Positions 16,470 through 25,352 of a stretch of 64,000 bases of DNA are shown here, in pieces. The DNA comes from DASWZN01 sp036404435 (lineage in GTDB: Bacteria > Acidobacteriota > Terriglobia > Bryobacterales > Bryobacteraceae): the NCBI GenBank assembly GCA_036404435.1, contig DASWZN010000021.1, forward strand, positions 62,001-126,000, given 5' to 3'. How positions within the stretch are numbered: the stretch's first letter is position 1; each line of letters starts with the position of its first letter. The notes below the pieces were generated by a model. The model was not told the DNA's origin, made no database searches, and worked only from the letters and a program-made list of their open reading frames with translations. Position numbers and translations under genes: made by a program.

Positions 16470-17318
16470 ATGGAGAAAGTCCTGCTCCAGACGCGTGCTC
16501 TGCTGCTGATTGTTGCCTCTGCGACAGCCCTGCCGGGCCAGACGGACGCGCGTGAGATCATCCGTCGTGCCGCCGCAGCCGACGAAAGCAATTGGAAGGT
16601 GGCCCGAAACTACACCTTCTCCGAACGGGAGAAGTTGCGGTACCTGGACTCCCAAGGCCGGGTGAAATCGCAAGAAGTCAGTATCGACGACGTCATGCTG
16701 CTGGACGGCTCCCCCTACCGGCGGCTGGTGGCACGCGACGACCGCCCGTTGCCGGCCGCTGAAGAGAAGAGGGAGCAGGAGAAGCTCGCTCGGAGCCTCA
16801 CCGAGCGCCGGGACCAGACCGCAGCCCAGCGGGTGCAACGCCGGTCCGACTACGACTTGCGTCCGGATTGGCAGCGGGAAGCCTGGCGCGAACTGCCAAA
16901 CGCCTTCGACTTCCGGCTGGCCATGGAGGAGGTCTGGGACGGCCGCACCCTATACGTGATCGAGGCCACACCGCACCAGGGATACCAGCCCCTGTCGCGC
17001 ACGGCGAAGATGTTTCCCCACCTCCGGTGCAAGCTTTGGGTGGACAAGCAGGCCTACCAGTTGGTGAAAGGTGAGGTCGAGGTCGTCGACACGATCGCGG
17101 TGGGGCTGTTCCTGGTCCGTGTGGCCAAGGGTTCCCACGCAGCCTTTGAGCAGACCCGAGTTAACGACGAAGTCTGGCTGCCGAGCCAGATGCGCGCGTT
17201 TGTCTCGGCTCGTCTGGGACTATTGAAAGTGCTGCGCATCGAACAGGAGCTCAGCTATAGCAAGTGCCGCGAATCTCAGGGCGATTCGCCGATCGTGTCG
17301 GAAATGAGAGCGAGGTAG
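16470..17318 (+). CDS. Exported hypothetical protein with LolA-like outline
   Basis: The 282-residue product has a short signal peptide (LLLIVASATALPGQ). The body alternates charged helices (EEKREQEKLARSLTERR) and beta strands (FRLAMEEVWDGRTLYVIEA; CKLWVDKQAYQLVKGEVEVV), like outer-membrane lipoprotein-sorting proteins. The open frame extends upstream to 16161 but overlaps the BrkB gene, so the ATG at 16470 is preferred. Its stop lies four bases from the left end of the tRNA-Arg-derived repeat, marking the edge of the original chromosome. Confidence 0.7.
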   Translation: MEKVLLQTRALLLIVASATALPGQTDAREIIRRAAAADESNWKVARNYTFSEREKLRYLDSQGRVKSQEVSIDDVMLLDGSPYRRLVARDDRPLPAAEEKREQEKLARSLTERRDQTAAQRVQRRSDYDLRPDWQREAWRELPNAFDFRLAMEEVWDGRTLYVIEATPHQGYQPLSRTAKMFPHLRCKLWVDKQAYQLVKGEVEVVDTIAVGLFLVRVAKGSHAAFEQTRVNDEVWLPSQMRAFVSARLGLLKVLRIEQELSYSKCRESQGDSPIVSEMRAR

Positions 17319-17321
17319 ATA

Positions 17322-17372
17322 TGGTGCGCCCGGGGTGACTCGAACACCCGACCTTCTGGTTCGTAGCCAGAC
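17322..17372 (-). repeat. Left attachment scar: 51-bp copy of the 3' part of tRNA-Arg(ACG)
   Basis: These 51 bases match 53339-53389 exactly. They cover the CCA end, acceptor 3' strand, T arm, variable loop and anticodon arm of the tRNA-Arg gene, in the same orientation. The D arm and 5' acceptor strand are missing here. This is the layout expected for the displaced tRNA 3' end after integration of an element at the tRNA gene. Confidence 0.88.
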
Positions 17373-17448
17373 CCGGTCCCGCAAGCTCCTGATTACAGGC
17401 ACAATATTTCTGCAAGAAGCTTCAATTTAGGTACCAAAAACACGTGTG

Positions 17449-17469
17449 TGGGTGGGCGATTGGGTGGGC
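17449..17469. repeat. Tandem 9-bp repeat, integrase arm-site-like (left end)
   Basis: TGGGTGGGC occurs twice with a period of 12 bases, followed by TGTTTT. The same arrangement is at 53281-53301 near the other end of the island. Confidence 0.5.
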
Positions 17470-17526
17470 TGTTTTCAGCGGATGGAGAGATCGAGATTCC
17501 GATCAGCGTCGATGAGACCGCAGGAT

Positions 17527-17571
17527 GGAGCCACCCTCGGGGATTGAACCGGAGACCTGCTGATTGCGATT
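17527..17571 (-). pseudogene. tRNA 3'-half-like fragment
   Basis: On the minus strand there is a T arm (CCGGTTCAATCC core) followed by TGGCTCCA as the acceptor 3' strand, preceded by a short variable loop and half an anticodon stem. The 5' half is absent and the IS21 relic starts directly beside it. Identity cannot be assigned. Confidence 0.35.
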
Positions 17572-18495
17572 TGTCAGCGCCGGTCGTAGAATCCCCATAG
17601 TGCCGGACGAAAAATCCCCCAGCCCCTGACCAGGGTCAGGACCGGCCTCACTCTGAATGGAGGAGGGCCGGATGTGTTGCGGGGGAAAGACGTGCAAGAA
17701 CTGGAAGAGCTGAAGCGACAAGGGTTGAGCATCCGGGCGATCAGCAAGCTGACGGGCTACGACCGGAAGACGGTGCGCAAGTATCTGCTGCAGCCGGAGG
17801 CGCGGCCGGTATACGGACCGCGGCTGGCGCCGCCGAGCAAACTGGACTCATTCAAGGAGTACCTCGGAGAGCGGCTGAAAGCAGGGGTGTGGAATGCGCA
17901 GGTGCTGTTGCGGGAGCTGCGCGCCCGGGGATACCCGGGCGGCTACACGATTCTGAAGGACTGGCTTCTGCCGCAGCGCCAAGCCGCGACGACGGTGGCG
18001 GTACGGCGCTTTGAAACGCCGCCCGGCAAACAGGCGCAGGTGGACTGGGGACATCTGGGCAGCCTGGAGATGAACGGCCAAGAGCGGAAGCTCAACGCCT
18101 TCACCTTCACGCTGGGCTACAGCCGGACGATGATGGCCGAGGCGGCTTTGGATCAGAAGCTAGGCACGCTGCTGAAGATGCACGAGGAGGCATTCCGGCA
18201 ACTGGGCGGAGTCCCGGAGGAGATCCTCTACGACCGCATGAAAACGGTGTGGAGGAGGAAGCCCGACCTGCCCCCTTTCCCTCCTCGCAAACGCTATCGA
18301 ACGGTCCTCGCCGTCAAGGGTCCGCTGCGCCGCGCAAAACCAGCGCGCCCTTGACTGCTCCGGGCCGTTCGGAAACAGGTTCCTAGGATGAGGGAAAGGG
18401 GGCATCCGGAACTCGGTCTTCGGCGTTGGCCGCAGACCCCTGGGGTGGGGGATTTTTCAACCGGCGATGTGGGGAATTTTCAACCGGCGTTGACA
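17572..18495 (+). mobile_element. Deleted IS21-family element with both ends present
   Basis: The left end reads TGTCAGCGCCGGTCG and the right end, inverted, TGTCAACGCCGGTTG. Each is followed by a second block GAAAAATCCCCCA; multiple terminal repeats of this kind are typical of IS21. Inside is only the 5' part of istA. The rest of istA and all of istB are lost, so it cannot transpose without help. Confidence 0.75.
17674..18354 (+). pseudogene. istA: Truncated IS21 transposase IstA
   Basis: The frame gives 226 residues, against about 500 in full IstA proteins. It has the N-terminal helix-turn-helix (GLSIRAISKLTGYDRKTVRKY) split over two helices. The first catalytic Asp region (QVDWGHLG) and the second (LYDRMKTV) follow. 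After that the frame changes to unrelated residues. The GTG start has a GGAGGAGGG site. Confidence 0.8.
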
Positions 18496-18959
18496 CATTT
18501 TCCGCATCCGGGCCTATGCTACTGGCCTTGACCGGCGCTCGTCGGCGTATCCGGCGTGGCAGGCTCTAATTCAACCCGATTCTGGACCCAACTGTGATCC
18601 GCGGTCCTCCCGCCGCCGTCTGGCCGTCTGCGGCATCGTGGCGAAATGAAACTGCGGGCAAAGTAGCGCCCGCTTCTCTCAGCGGAGGCGAAGGCTTCAG
18701 CTCCCTCGGGTGCGTCGGTGCCCGGCGGACATTCTTGGGGCCTTTAGCCGGAGGTCAGTCGCACCGCACGCCCCACTCGAAAAATGTTCTTGGAGCTATC
18801 CGCACGCGCAAAGCTTCGCGAATCGGGGTCCCTAGCGCTCCGTCAAATTCCCGCATGACGACAATCACCGGAACCGACGGCGCGGAGTCCCTCACCATGT
18901 CGACCGCATCCTTCCTCTTCATCGGCGTAAGGCACCATTCTGGTACGGGAGGCGGGCTA
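18496..18959. other. Intergenic region with no clear gene
   Basis: Short open frames exist on both strands (for example minus 18755-18919, beginning MKRKDAVDMVRD) but none has a ribosome site or a recognisable family. It may hold relics of older insertions between the IS21 relic and the arsenic operon. Confidence 0.4.
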
Positions 18960-18988
18960 TTGACATTATACGATAGTTTGATGATTAT
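18960..18988 (+). promoter_or_regulatory. Promoter of the arsenic operon
   Basis: TTGACA (18960-18965) and GATTAT (18983-18988) with 17 bases between, 31 bases before arsR. The region is AT-rich, as is usual for ArsR operators, but no clean dyad could be defined. Confidence 0.55.
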
Positions 18989-19018
18989 AGAAGTAGCAAA
19001 CCGGAAGAGGAGTTGGTT

Positions 19019-19363
19019 ATGGCGTCGAAGGTGAAGCATGAAGAGGTCATCCGGTACGCGGACATGTTGGCTGCGATGGGCAGTGAGCCGCGACTCCGGA
19101 TTATGCGCTTGCTGTTATCCGCTCATCCCGACGGCATGGTGGTCGGTGAGATTGGCACGGAACTCGAGGTGACGGCGAGCACGTTGTCGCACCATCTGGA
19201 GAAGCTCAAGAACGAGGACCTCGTCCGGGTGCAGCGGGAGGGGACGTTCTTGCGCTACTCGGCGAACACGGCGGTGCTCGAACAACTGCTCGGGTTCTTG
19301 TACGCGGAGTGCTGTACGCGCAACAAGGCCGTTGAACCCCAGAAAATCGTTTGCTGCAAATAG
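19019..19363 (+). CDS. arsR: ArsR-family arsenite-responsive repressor
   Basis: This 114-residue winged helix protein has the recognition region EVTASTLSHHLEKLKNEDLV. The classical ELCVCDL metal site at the start of that helix is absent. Cys pairs lie instead near the C-terminus (ECCTR and VCCK), as in ArsR types whose As(III) site has moved to the C-terminus. The start at 19019 follows GAGGAG by six bases. It leads the ars operon and probably represses it until arsenite binds. Confidence 0.9.
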   Translation: MASKVKHEEVIRYADMLAAMGSEPRLRIMRLLLSAHPDGMVVGEIGTELEVTASTLSHHLEKLKNEDLVRVQREGTFLRYSANTAVLEQLLGFLYAECCTRNKAVEPQKIVCCK

Positions 19364-19381
19364 GGAAAGGACTGAGAACAT

Positions 19382-20206
19382 ATGAGCGGCATCACAGAAG
19401 TCGTGAAAGAGAAGTATGGACAAGCGGCCCTGCGCGTAGTCGCGGGTGAGGGAAGCGCGTGCTGCGGGAGTAGCCCGTCGTCGTGCTGTTCGGGCGGCGA
19501 CCCGATCACGTCGGATCTCTACGATCAACTCCAGAAGGATGAACTCCCGCAAGCGGCGGTCCTCGCGTCGCTCGGCTGCGGGAATCCTACCGCGCTGGCG
19601 GAACTGCGAGCTGGGGAGGTGGTGCTGGACCTCGGCAGCGGCGGCGGAATCGATGTGCTGCTCTCTGCAAAGCGCGTCTCGCCCGGAGGAAAGGCGTACG
19701 GGCTCGACATGACGGATGAGATGCTCGCGCTTGCTCGCGACAACCAGTCAAAGGCTGGCGTTGAGAATGTGGAGTTCCTCAAAGGCGAGATTGAGAACAT
19801 CCCGCTTCCGGATAATTCGGTCGATGTCATCATCTCGAACTGCGTGATCAATCTCTCCGCCGATAAGGACCGGGTGTTGCGGGAGGCCTTCCGGGTGCTG
19901 AAGCCTGGCGGCCGTTTCGCGGCCTCGGACGTTGTGACCCGTGGTGAGATTCCGGAGGAGATCCGGAAGAACATTCTCTTGTGGGTGGGGTGTGTTGCCG
20001 GAGCACTCGACCAGGACGAGTACCGCGCGAAGCTCGCCGCCGCTGGCTTTGCGAGCATCGGGATTGAGCCCACGCGGGTGTACCGTGCCGAGGACGCTCT
20101 ATCGTTTCTCGCGGACAAAGGCATTGACGTGGCGGCGATCGGTCCGCTCGTGGATGGGAAATTCATGAGCGCGTTCGTGCGCGCACGGAAACCGGTTCAG
20201 CCGTAG
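19382..20206 (+). CDS. arsM: Arsenite methyltransferase ArsM
   Basis: This 274-residue SAM-dependent enzyme adds methyl groups to arsenite. The SAM motif is VLDLGSGGGIDVL. Conserved Cys residues are in the N-terminal Cys-rich loop (SACCGSSPSSCC), in SNCVINLS and in WVGCVAGAL, as expected for the three- or four-Cys As(III) site. It starts 18 bases after arsR with an AAAGGA site. Products may be volatile methylarsines or, with Acr3 here, part of a combined detoxification route. Confidence 0.93.
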   Translation: MSGITEVVKEKYGQAALRVVAGEGSACCGSSPSSCCSGGDPITSDLYDQLQKDELPQAAVLASLGCGNPTALAELRAGEVVLDLGSGGGIDVLLSAKRVSPGGKAYGLDMTDEMLALARDNQSKAGVENVEFLKGEIENIPLPDNSVDVIISNCVINLSADKDRVLREAFRVLKPGGRFAASDVVTRGEIPEEIRKNILLWVGCVAGALDQDEYRAKLAAAGFASIGIEPTRVYRAEDALSFLADKGIDVAAIGPLVDGKFMSAFVRARKPVQP

Positions 20207-20216
20207 GGGCGGGGGC

Positions 20217-21308
20217 ATGGATCAAGTCAGTCGTAAGCTCTCGTTTTTGGACCGCTATCTCACGCTTTGGATTTTCGCCGCCATGGCGGCTGGTGTTGGA
20301 CTCGGTTACCTCATCCCTGGCGTCGTGCCGTTTCTCGACCGTTTCAGCGTCGGCACGACCTCCGTCCCCATCGCCATTGGGCTGATCCTGATGATGTATC
20401 CGCCGCTGGCGAAGGTGAAGTACGAGGAACTGGGGCGCGTCTTCCAGCACCGGCGCATCCTGGTGCTCTCGCTTGTCCAGAACTGGGTGGTCGGGCCGGT
20501 ACTGATGTTTGCGCTCGCGGTGCTATTGCTCCGGGACAAACCCGAGTACATGACGGGCCTCATTCTGATCGGGCTGGCCCGATGCATCGCCATGGTCATC
20601 GTCTGGAACGACCTCGCACGGGGCGACCGGGAGTACGCCGCCGGCCTCGTCGCGTTGAACTCGATCTTCCAGGTCCTGTTCTTCTCCGTGTACTCGTACT
20701 TCTTCCTGGCCACGGTTCCCCGCTGGTTGGGCCTCCGGGCCGTCGAAATCGACATTTCGATGGGAGCGATTGCGCAGAGCGTCTTCATCTATCTGGGAAT
20801 TCCATTCCTGGCTGGGATGCTCACCCGTTTCGCGCTGCAGAAAGCCAAGGGGCGCGAGTGGTACGAGAAGAGTTTCATCCCGAGGATCAGTCCTCTTAGC
20901 TTGATCGCGTTGTTGTTCACGATCGTTGTGATGTTCAGCCTGAAGGGCGAGATGATCGTGCAACTGCCGTTCGATGTGGTTCGGGTTGCCATCCCGCTCA
21001 CGATCTATTTCGTGGTGATGTTCTTTGCGTCGTTTTGGATGAGCAAGAAGGTTGGGGCCAACTATGCGGAGGCCACGGCGCTTTCCTTCACGGCTTCGTC
21101 CAACAATTTCGAATTGGCCATCGCTGTTGCGATCGCCACGTTCGGCATCCACCATGGTGCCGCTTTCGCGGCCGTCATCGGACCGCTGGTCGAAGTCCCC
21201 GTACTGATTTCGTTAGTCAGTGTCGCGCTCTGGATCAATCGGAAATGGTACGGCGGCGTGTTTGAGAGCATCGACACGTGTCGCACGCAGAGGGAGCGTA
21301 TCGGATGA
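20217..21308 (+). CDS. acr3: Arsenite efflux transporter Acr3
   Basis: The 363-residue protein has ten predicted helices. The conserved Cys of the Acr3 family is in LARCIAMVIVWNDLARGD. FTASSNNFELAIAVAIA is a further family mark. It extrudes As(OH)3 across the inner membrane. It begins ten bases after arsM and its stop overlaps arsC (ATGA), so efflux and arsenate reduction are made together. Confidence 0.95.
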   Translation: MDQVSRKLSFLDRYLTLWIFAAMAAGVGLGYLIPGVVPFLDRFSVGTTSVPIAIGLILMMYPPLAKVKYEELGRVFQHRRILVLSLVQNWVVGPVLMFALAVLLLRDKPEYMTGLILIGLARCIAMVIVWNDLARGDREYAAGLVALNSIFQVLFFSVYSYFFLATVPRWLGLRAVEIDISMGAIAQSVFIYLGIPFLAGMLTRFALQKAKGREWYEKSFIPRISPLSLIALLFTIVVMFSLKGEMIVQLPFDVVRVAIPLTIYFVVMFFASFWMSKKVGANYAEATALSFTASSNNFELAIAVAIATFGIHHGAAFAAVIGPLVEVPVLISLVSVALWINRKWYGGVFESIDTCRTQRERIG

Positions 21309-21736
21309 CGACGAAGAAGATTCTGGTTCTCTGCACTGGCAATTCCGCCCGGAGCCAGATGGGTGAGGGCTTGTTTCGCGCAGAAGGCGGCGCAGGTTTC
21401 GAGGTCTTCAGCGCCGGCACCAAGCCAAGCGCGGTACGACCAGAAGCGATAACCGTTATGAGCGAGATCGGTATTGACATCGCGGGTCATCGCTCGAAGT
21501 CCGTCGACGAGTTTTCCGGCCAGGCGTTCGATTACGTCGTGACGGTTTGTGATAACGCTCGCGACAGCTGCCCGGTGTTTCCGGCAGGCTCCGAGCGGAT
21601 GCGCTGGAGCTTCGAAGACCCTGCAGCTGTCCAGGGCAGCGAACAGGAGCGTCTGGCTGCATTTCGACGTATTCGCGATCTGATTCATGAACGTGTAAGA
21701 GCGTTCGTTCTGGAGCGGGGGGCAGGGACGCAATAA
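21305..21736 (+). CDS. arsC: Arsenate reductase ArsC (LMW-phosphatase type)
   Basis: This 143-residue protein has the P-loop CTGNSARS (Cys10 to Arg16) and the redox Cys region TVCDNARDSCPVF, as in the thioredoxin-coupled family. It reduces arsenate to arsenite for Acr3. The ATG at 21305 overlaps the acr3 stop; the open frame upstream lies inside acr3. Confidence 0.92.
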   Translation: MTTKKILVLCTGNSARSQMGEGLFRAEGGAGFEVFSAGTKPSAVRPEAITVMSEIGIDIAGHRSKSVDEFSGQAFDYVVTVCDNARDSCPVFPAGSERMRWSFEDPAAVQGSEQERLAAFRRIRDLIHERVRAFVLERGAGTQ

Positions 21737-21822
21737 GTCTCCGTTGCGAAGAAGAGGGTGGGCTGGAACTGGATTCACCACGCGTGCCTGGTACAGAGCA
21801 CGTTGTGGCCTTGGAGGGAGCT

Positions 21823-22317
21823 GTGACACCACGACACTTCAACGTGTTGTTTTTGTGCACCGGCAATTCCGCGCGGTCGATCATGGCAGAAGCGATTCTG
21901 AATGAGAAGGGGCGGGCGAACTTCACCGGTTACAGCGCCGGCAGCAATCCCGCCGGTTTCGTCCATCCGGAGGCGCTCCGACAGATAGCGGGCGCCAAGA
22001 TGCCGACGGATGGGCTGCGTAGCAAGAGTTGGAACGAGTTTGCGACTCCAGGCGCGCCTATCATGCATTTTGTCTTTACGGTGTGCGATAGAGCGGCAAG
22101 CGAAGTCTGTCCGGTCTGGCCCGGACACCCCCTCACGGCACGATGGGGTATTCCCGACCCAGCGGCGGTGCAGGGAACACCGCAACAAATCGAACGCGCC
22201 TTCTTCGATGCGTTCACGATGCTGGATCGACGGATTGGACTGTTCCTGTCGTTGCCCTTGGCGACGTTGGAACAAGAAGTCATCCAAAGCGAGATCGACC
22301 GCATCGGCCGACAGTAG
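21823..22317 (+). CDS. arsC: Second arsenate reductase-like protein
   Basis: This 164-residue protein is related to, but clearly different from, the ArsC before it: P-loop CTGNSARSIMAE, second Cys region TVCDRAASEVCPVWPG and a longer C-terminal helix (TLEQEVIQSEIDRI). The GTG at 21823 follows GGAGGGA and fits better than the GTG at 21784. Both key regions are intact, so it should be active. The long form resembles ArsC proteins found widely in proteobacterial and acidobacterial ars operons. Confidence 0.85.
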   Translation: MTPRHFNVLFLCTGNSARSIMAEAILNEKGRANFTGYSAGSNPAGFVHPEALRQIAGAKMPTDGLRSKSWNEFATPGAPIMHFVFTVCDRAASEVCPVWPGHPLTARWGIPDPAAVQGTPQQIERAFFDAFTMLDRRIGLFLSLPLATLEQEVIQSEIDRIGRQ

Positions 22318-22353
22318 AACAGGTCGGGCGCGGCGGGCGGTAACCTGGTTCTC

Positions 22354-22764
22354 ATGGTGACGGCGGTATCGCGAATGACGGAGCGCCCGGTGCGTTGGCG
22401 TGGTGTTGTCGCCTTACTCCTGCACGCGTTGGCAGGATGGGCTTACTGCGGCATGTTGATCGGTGTGGGGAGACGATTCTTGTCCATGGGCGCCACGCTG
22501 GTGGTCCACGCCGCCGGGGCACCGATTGGGTTTGCGCTCCTCTCTCTGCTGTACTTCAAACGATTCGCTTGCACAACCCCGCTGCAAACGGCGGTCGCCT
22601 TCCTCGCCGTGGTCGTTGCCATGGATGCCTTCCTTGTCGCACCCGTGTTCGAGAGGAGTTACGCCATGTTTGCAAGCCCGCTGGGAACGTGGATTCCGTT
22701 CGCCCTCATTTTCGCGGCGACCTACCTTACCGGCCTGATTGTCGTACGCAGGTCGCCAAGTTAG
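22354..22764 (+). CDS. Hypothetical four-helix membrane protein
   Basis: The 136-residue protein has four predicted helices and little charge (FLAVVVAMDAFLVAPVFERS). It follows the second arsC by 36 bases in the same direction. There is no known ars family match; similar small proteins sit by many transport operons. The role is unknown. Confidence 0.55.
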   Translation: MVTAVSRMTERPVRWRGVVALLLHALAGWAYCGMLIGVGRRFLSMGATLVVHAAGAPIGFALLSLLYFKRFACTTPLQTAVAFLAVVVAMDAFLVAPVFERSYAMFASPLGTWIPFALIFAATYLTGLIVVRRSPS

Positions 22765-22899
22765 TTGATGGCATACGCCTCCTGGCGCGCATGGCGGCGG
22801 AGGCGGTTCACGGCCGCTGACGGATTGGACCGCAAGGGCGTCCCCTCGTGGCTGTGGAACAACGCTTCTTGCAAGGCTGACCGAGTAGTCGAGCGTTCC

Positions 22900-23852
22900 G
22901 GGAATGAACGCTGATCCGGGAGGAGGCGCCTCCTGTCGAGCCCCTTCACGCAGGGGCGCGTAATACCCCGGCCGGCAGAAGGCGTGCAGATGGCGCTCAC
23001 GGGCCCGCCGGGCTAGCCTAGCTCAACCCGGTGATACTTGCCGTCGGCATTCAGCGGCGCTGGCGAATAGCCGAGCACGTACTGCTGGCGGATGTCGATC
23101 CTCTTCATGATGCCAGGCTGGTCTTTTGGAGACCAGGCTTCGAAGTACCTGCCACCTGTGGCTTCGGCGAGTTCGGTGAGAATGTCGGCGCCAGTGGGTT
23201 GAGCGGGCCCCGTCGGGCGAATACTGCGGCGTCTGGATGTCCACCCCGATCGAGTACAATGTGACGTCCGTTTCGCGGAGCACATTCAGCAGCTCGCGCT
23301 CCGTGTGGCGGCTGTGGTTGTCCTCTCCGTCCGAGATGACCAGCACAACTTTCCTTGGATGGCGCCCTTTCCGCACATAGGCGGCGGCGATGTACACCGA
23401 ATCAAGAAGCGCAGTGCGGCCCGCTCCCTTGATTCCACGCATGCAGTCGAGCACGTCTTCGGGGCGGGATACGAAAGGCAAGGCGATCTCGGGCCGGGCG
23501 CGTACCGTCACCACCGAAAACTCGTCGGCGGGGTTGGCCGTGTCGAGGAACTCGCGGAGCGCTAGCCCGGCGATGGGGATCGAGCGCTTCATGCTGCCGC
23601 TGGCGTCAAACACGATCACGGCCGAAACGGGGGCGTCTTCCGTCGAGAGCGTGGCGATCTGCTGCAAGACCCCGCTGTCGAAGAGCCGGAAGTCGGTCTT
23701 TCGAGGTCCGGAACGAAGCGATCGGAGCCGTCGACCACTGTCGCGCTAACCAGAACCAGGTTCGAATCGACGCGCAAAGGCCTCGGGCTGGAGGCGCTTT
23801 CGGGCGCGCCTATAGCCGTCAACAACAATCCCAGGAGGAGGATTCTGCCCAT
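22900..23852 (-). pseudogene. Decayed secreted vWA domain gene
   Basis: Pieces of one acidobacterial vWA protein appear in order but in different frames. The signal peptide and N-terminal strand (23852 to about 23700) come first. The vWA core follows (FDASGSM, LVISDGEDN; to about 23220). Then come the C-terminal part (RQQYVLGYSPAP) and, after another shift past 23013, the PGYYAP tail. At least two and probably three frameshifts are needed, so the gene is dead unless the sequence has errors. Confidence 0.75.
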
Positions 23853-23936
23853 TTGCCCCCAAGTATTACTCCGCTCTGCCCAGGAGACCTATACCAGCCG
23901 CCTGGTATATCAAGCCGCCGCCATCCGGTAGCCCTC

Positions 23937-25352
23937 TTACCGGAGAAGGCCGAGCGCGTACTGCAGCACCGCATACTGTACCTGATAGTCGTACTTGGCG
24001 CTAAGATTCTCGACTTCCGCCTCGGTGACGTTCAACTGAGCCTGGGTCAGCTCGATGATCGAGGAGAGGCCGAGATTGTAGCGGCCCTGAGCCAGGTTCA
24101 GAGCAAGCGCCGCCTGGCGCAGAAACTGAGCGGTAACGTCGATGCGCTGGTAGGCCGTCGAGGCGCTGGCCCAAGCCGACCGGACGTCGCGGACCAGGCG
24201 CTCCTGCTCGTCGCGCAGCTTCTGGTCCGAGCCGAGCGCGCGCTGGTGGGCCGCCTCGCGGCGCGCCGCGAACAGGTGGCCGTTGAAGACCGGGAATTCC
24301 ACGTTGACGGCGGCGCCCGCATAGACCTCTGGGATCGGCACATTAGGCGCCGTCAGGTTGATGAAGGGCAACGTTCCGGCCACGCCCAGGAAGCTGACGG
24401 TTGGGAAAGAGAGGTCCCGCTCGGCGGCGGCGAACTTGTAGGCGGCCTCGCGGGAGAGGCGCAGACTGGCCAGCTCCGGCCGGTTCGCCAACGCCTGCGC
24501 GATCAGCTCTTCGACGTTTTGAGACGGGCTGGGCGGCAGAGGCTCGTCCACGAGCTGATAATTGGCGGGCTGGTCGGAACCGAGCGCCCGCGCCAATTCG
24601 GCCGCCGCGGTCTCGACGCTGTCCTGCGCGCGAATCAGTAGCAACCTCGCCTCCGACACGTTGACGTCCGCGAAGCTGGCATCGAGCTTCGATTTGAGCT
24701 CGTTCTTGGCCAGCGCACCCACTTGGTCCGCCAGGAGCTGACGGGCGGTCACCGTCTCGTCAGCGACTTTCACCAGCGCCTGGGCGTGCAGATAGTCGAA
24801 GTAGCTCCGGTTGACCGCCAAAAGCACGTCGTAGCGGCTACCCTGATAGTCCTGGGCGCTGGCCTGGGCGCGCAGACGGGAGTTGGCCACCAGGTTGGGG
24901 GTGCGGCCCGAATCGGTGATGAGTTGTGAGACGACGAACCCCTGCCCGAAGCGATTGAACAGGCGCGAATCGGTCAGGGCTCCGGCGCCGATGCGCGAGA
25001 GGTGGTTGGCCGCCGAGCCGGTGATGTCGAGGGAGACGTCGGGGTAGTAGGCCGACCGTGCCTCCCTCACTTCCTGCCCGGCAGCCGCGACTTCACTCTC
25101 GGCCGCCAGCACGTGCGGGTGATTTTTCAGCGCCAGGGCCTCGGCCTCCTTGAGGGTCAGCTTGGCAGGCGGCGCCTGCGCCAGGGCGATCTGCCCGATT
25201 GCGACCAGAGCAGTCAGGAAGACTCTCCCCAAGGTTTTCGTCCTGCCTGCCGCCTCGACACTCGTGTCGAGGCCGTTCGTCGTGTCAAGGGGAGTCTCGG
25301 CGCCGCAGCCACGCGTGCTCGCGCTACTTGGGAGTGACGGGAAGACCATCAC
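23937..25352 (-). CDS. TolC-family outer membrane efflux protein
   Basis: This 471-residue protein has an export segment followed by two repeats of the outer membrane efflux domain. The first starts LTLKEAEALALKNHPHVLAAE; the second includes ANRPELASLRLSREAA and ends YNLGLSSIIELTQAQ. It is the channel for the RND pump encoded just upstream. Its ATG overlaps the stop of the pump gene (25349), so it is the last gene of a five-gene minus-strand operon. Confidence 0.92.
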   Translation of the reverse strand: MMVFPSLPSSASTRGCGAETPLDTTNGLDTSVEAAGRTKTLGRVFLTALVAIGQIALAQAPPAKLTLKEAEALALKNHPHVLAAESEVAAAGQEVREARSAYYPDVSLDITGSAANHLSRIGAGALTDSRLFNRFGQGFVVSQLITDSGRTPNLVANSRLRAQASAQDYQGSRYDVLLAVNRSYFDYLHAQALVKVADETVTARQLLADQVGALAKNELKSKLDASFADVNVSEARLLLIRAQDSVETAAAELARALGSDQPANYQLVDEPLPPSPSQNVEELIAQALANRPELASLRLSREAAYKFAAAERDLSFPTVSFLGVAGTLPFINLTAPNVPIPEVYAGAAVNVEFPVFNGHLFAARREAAHQRALGSDQKLRDEQERLVRDVRSAWASASTAYQRIDVTAQFLRQAALALNLAQGRYNLGLSSIIELTQAQLNVTEAEVENLSAKYDYQVQYAVLQYALGLLR

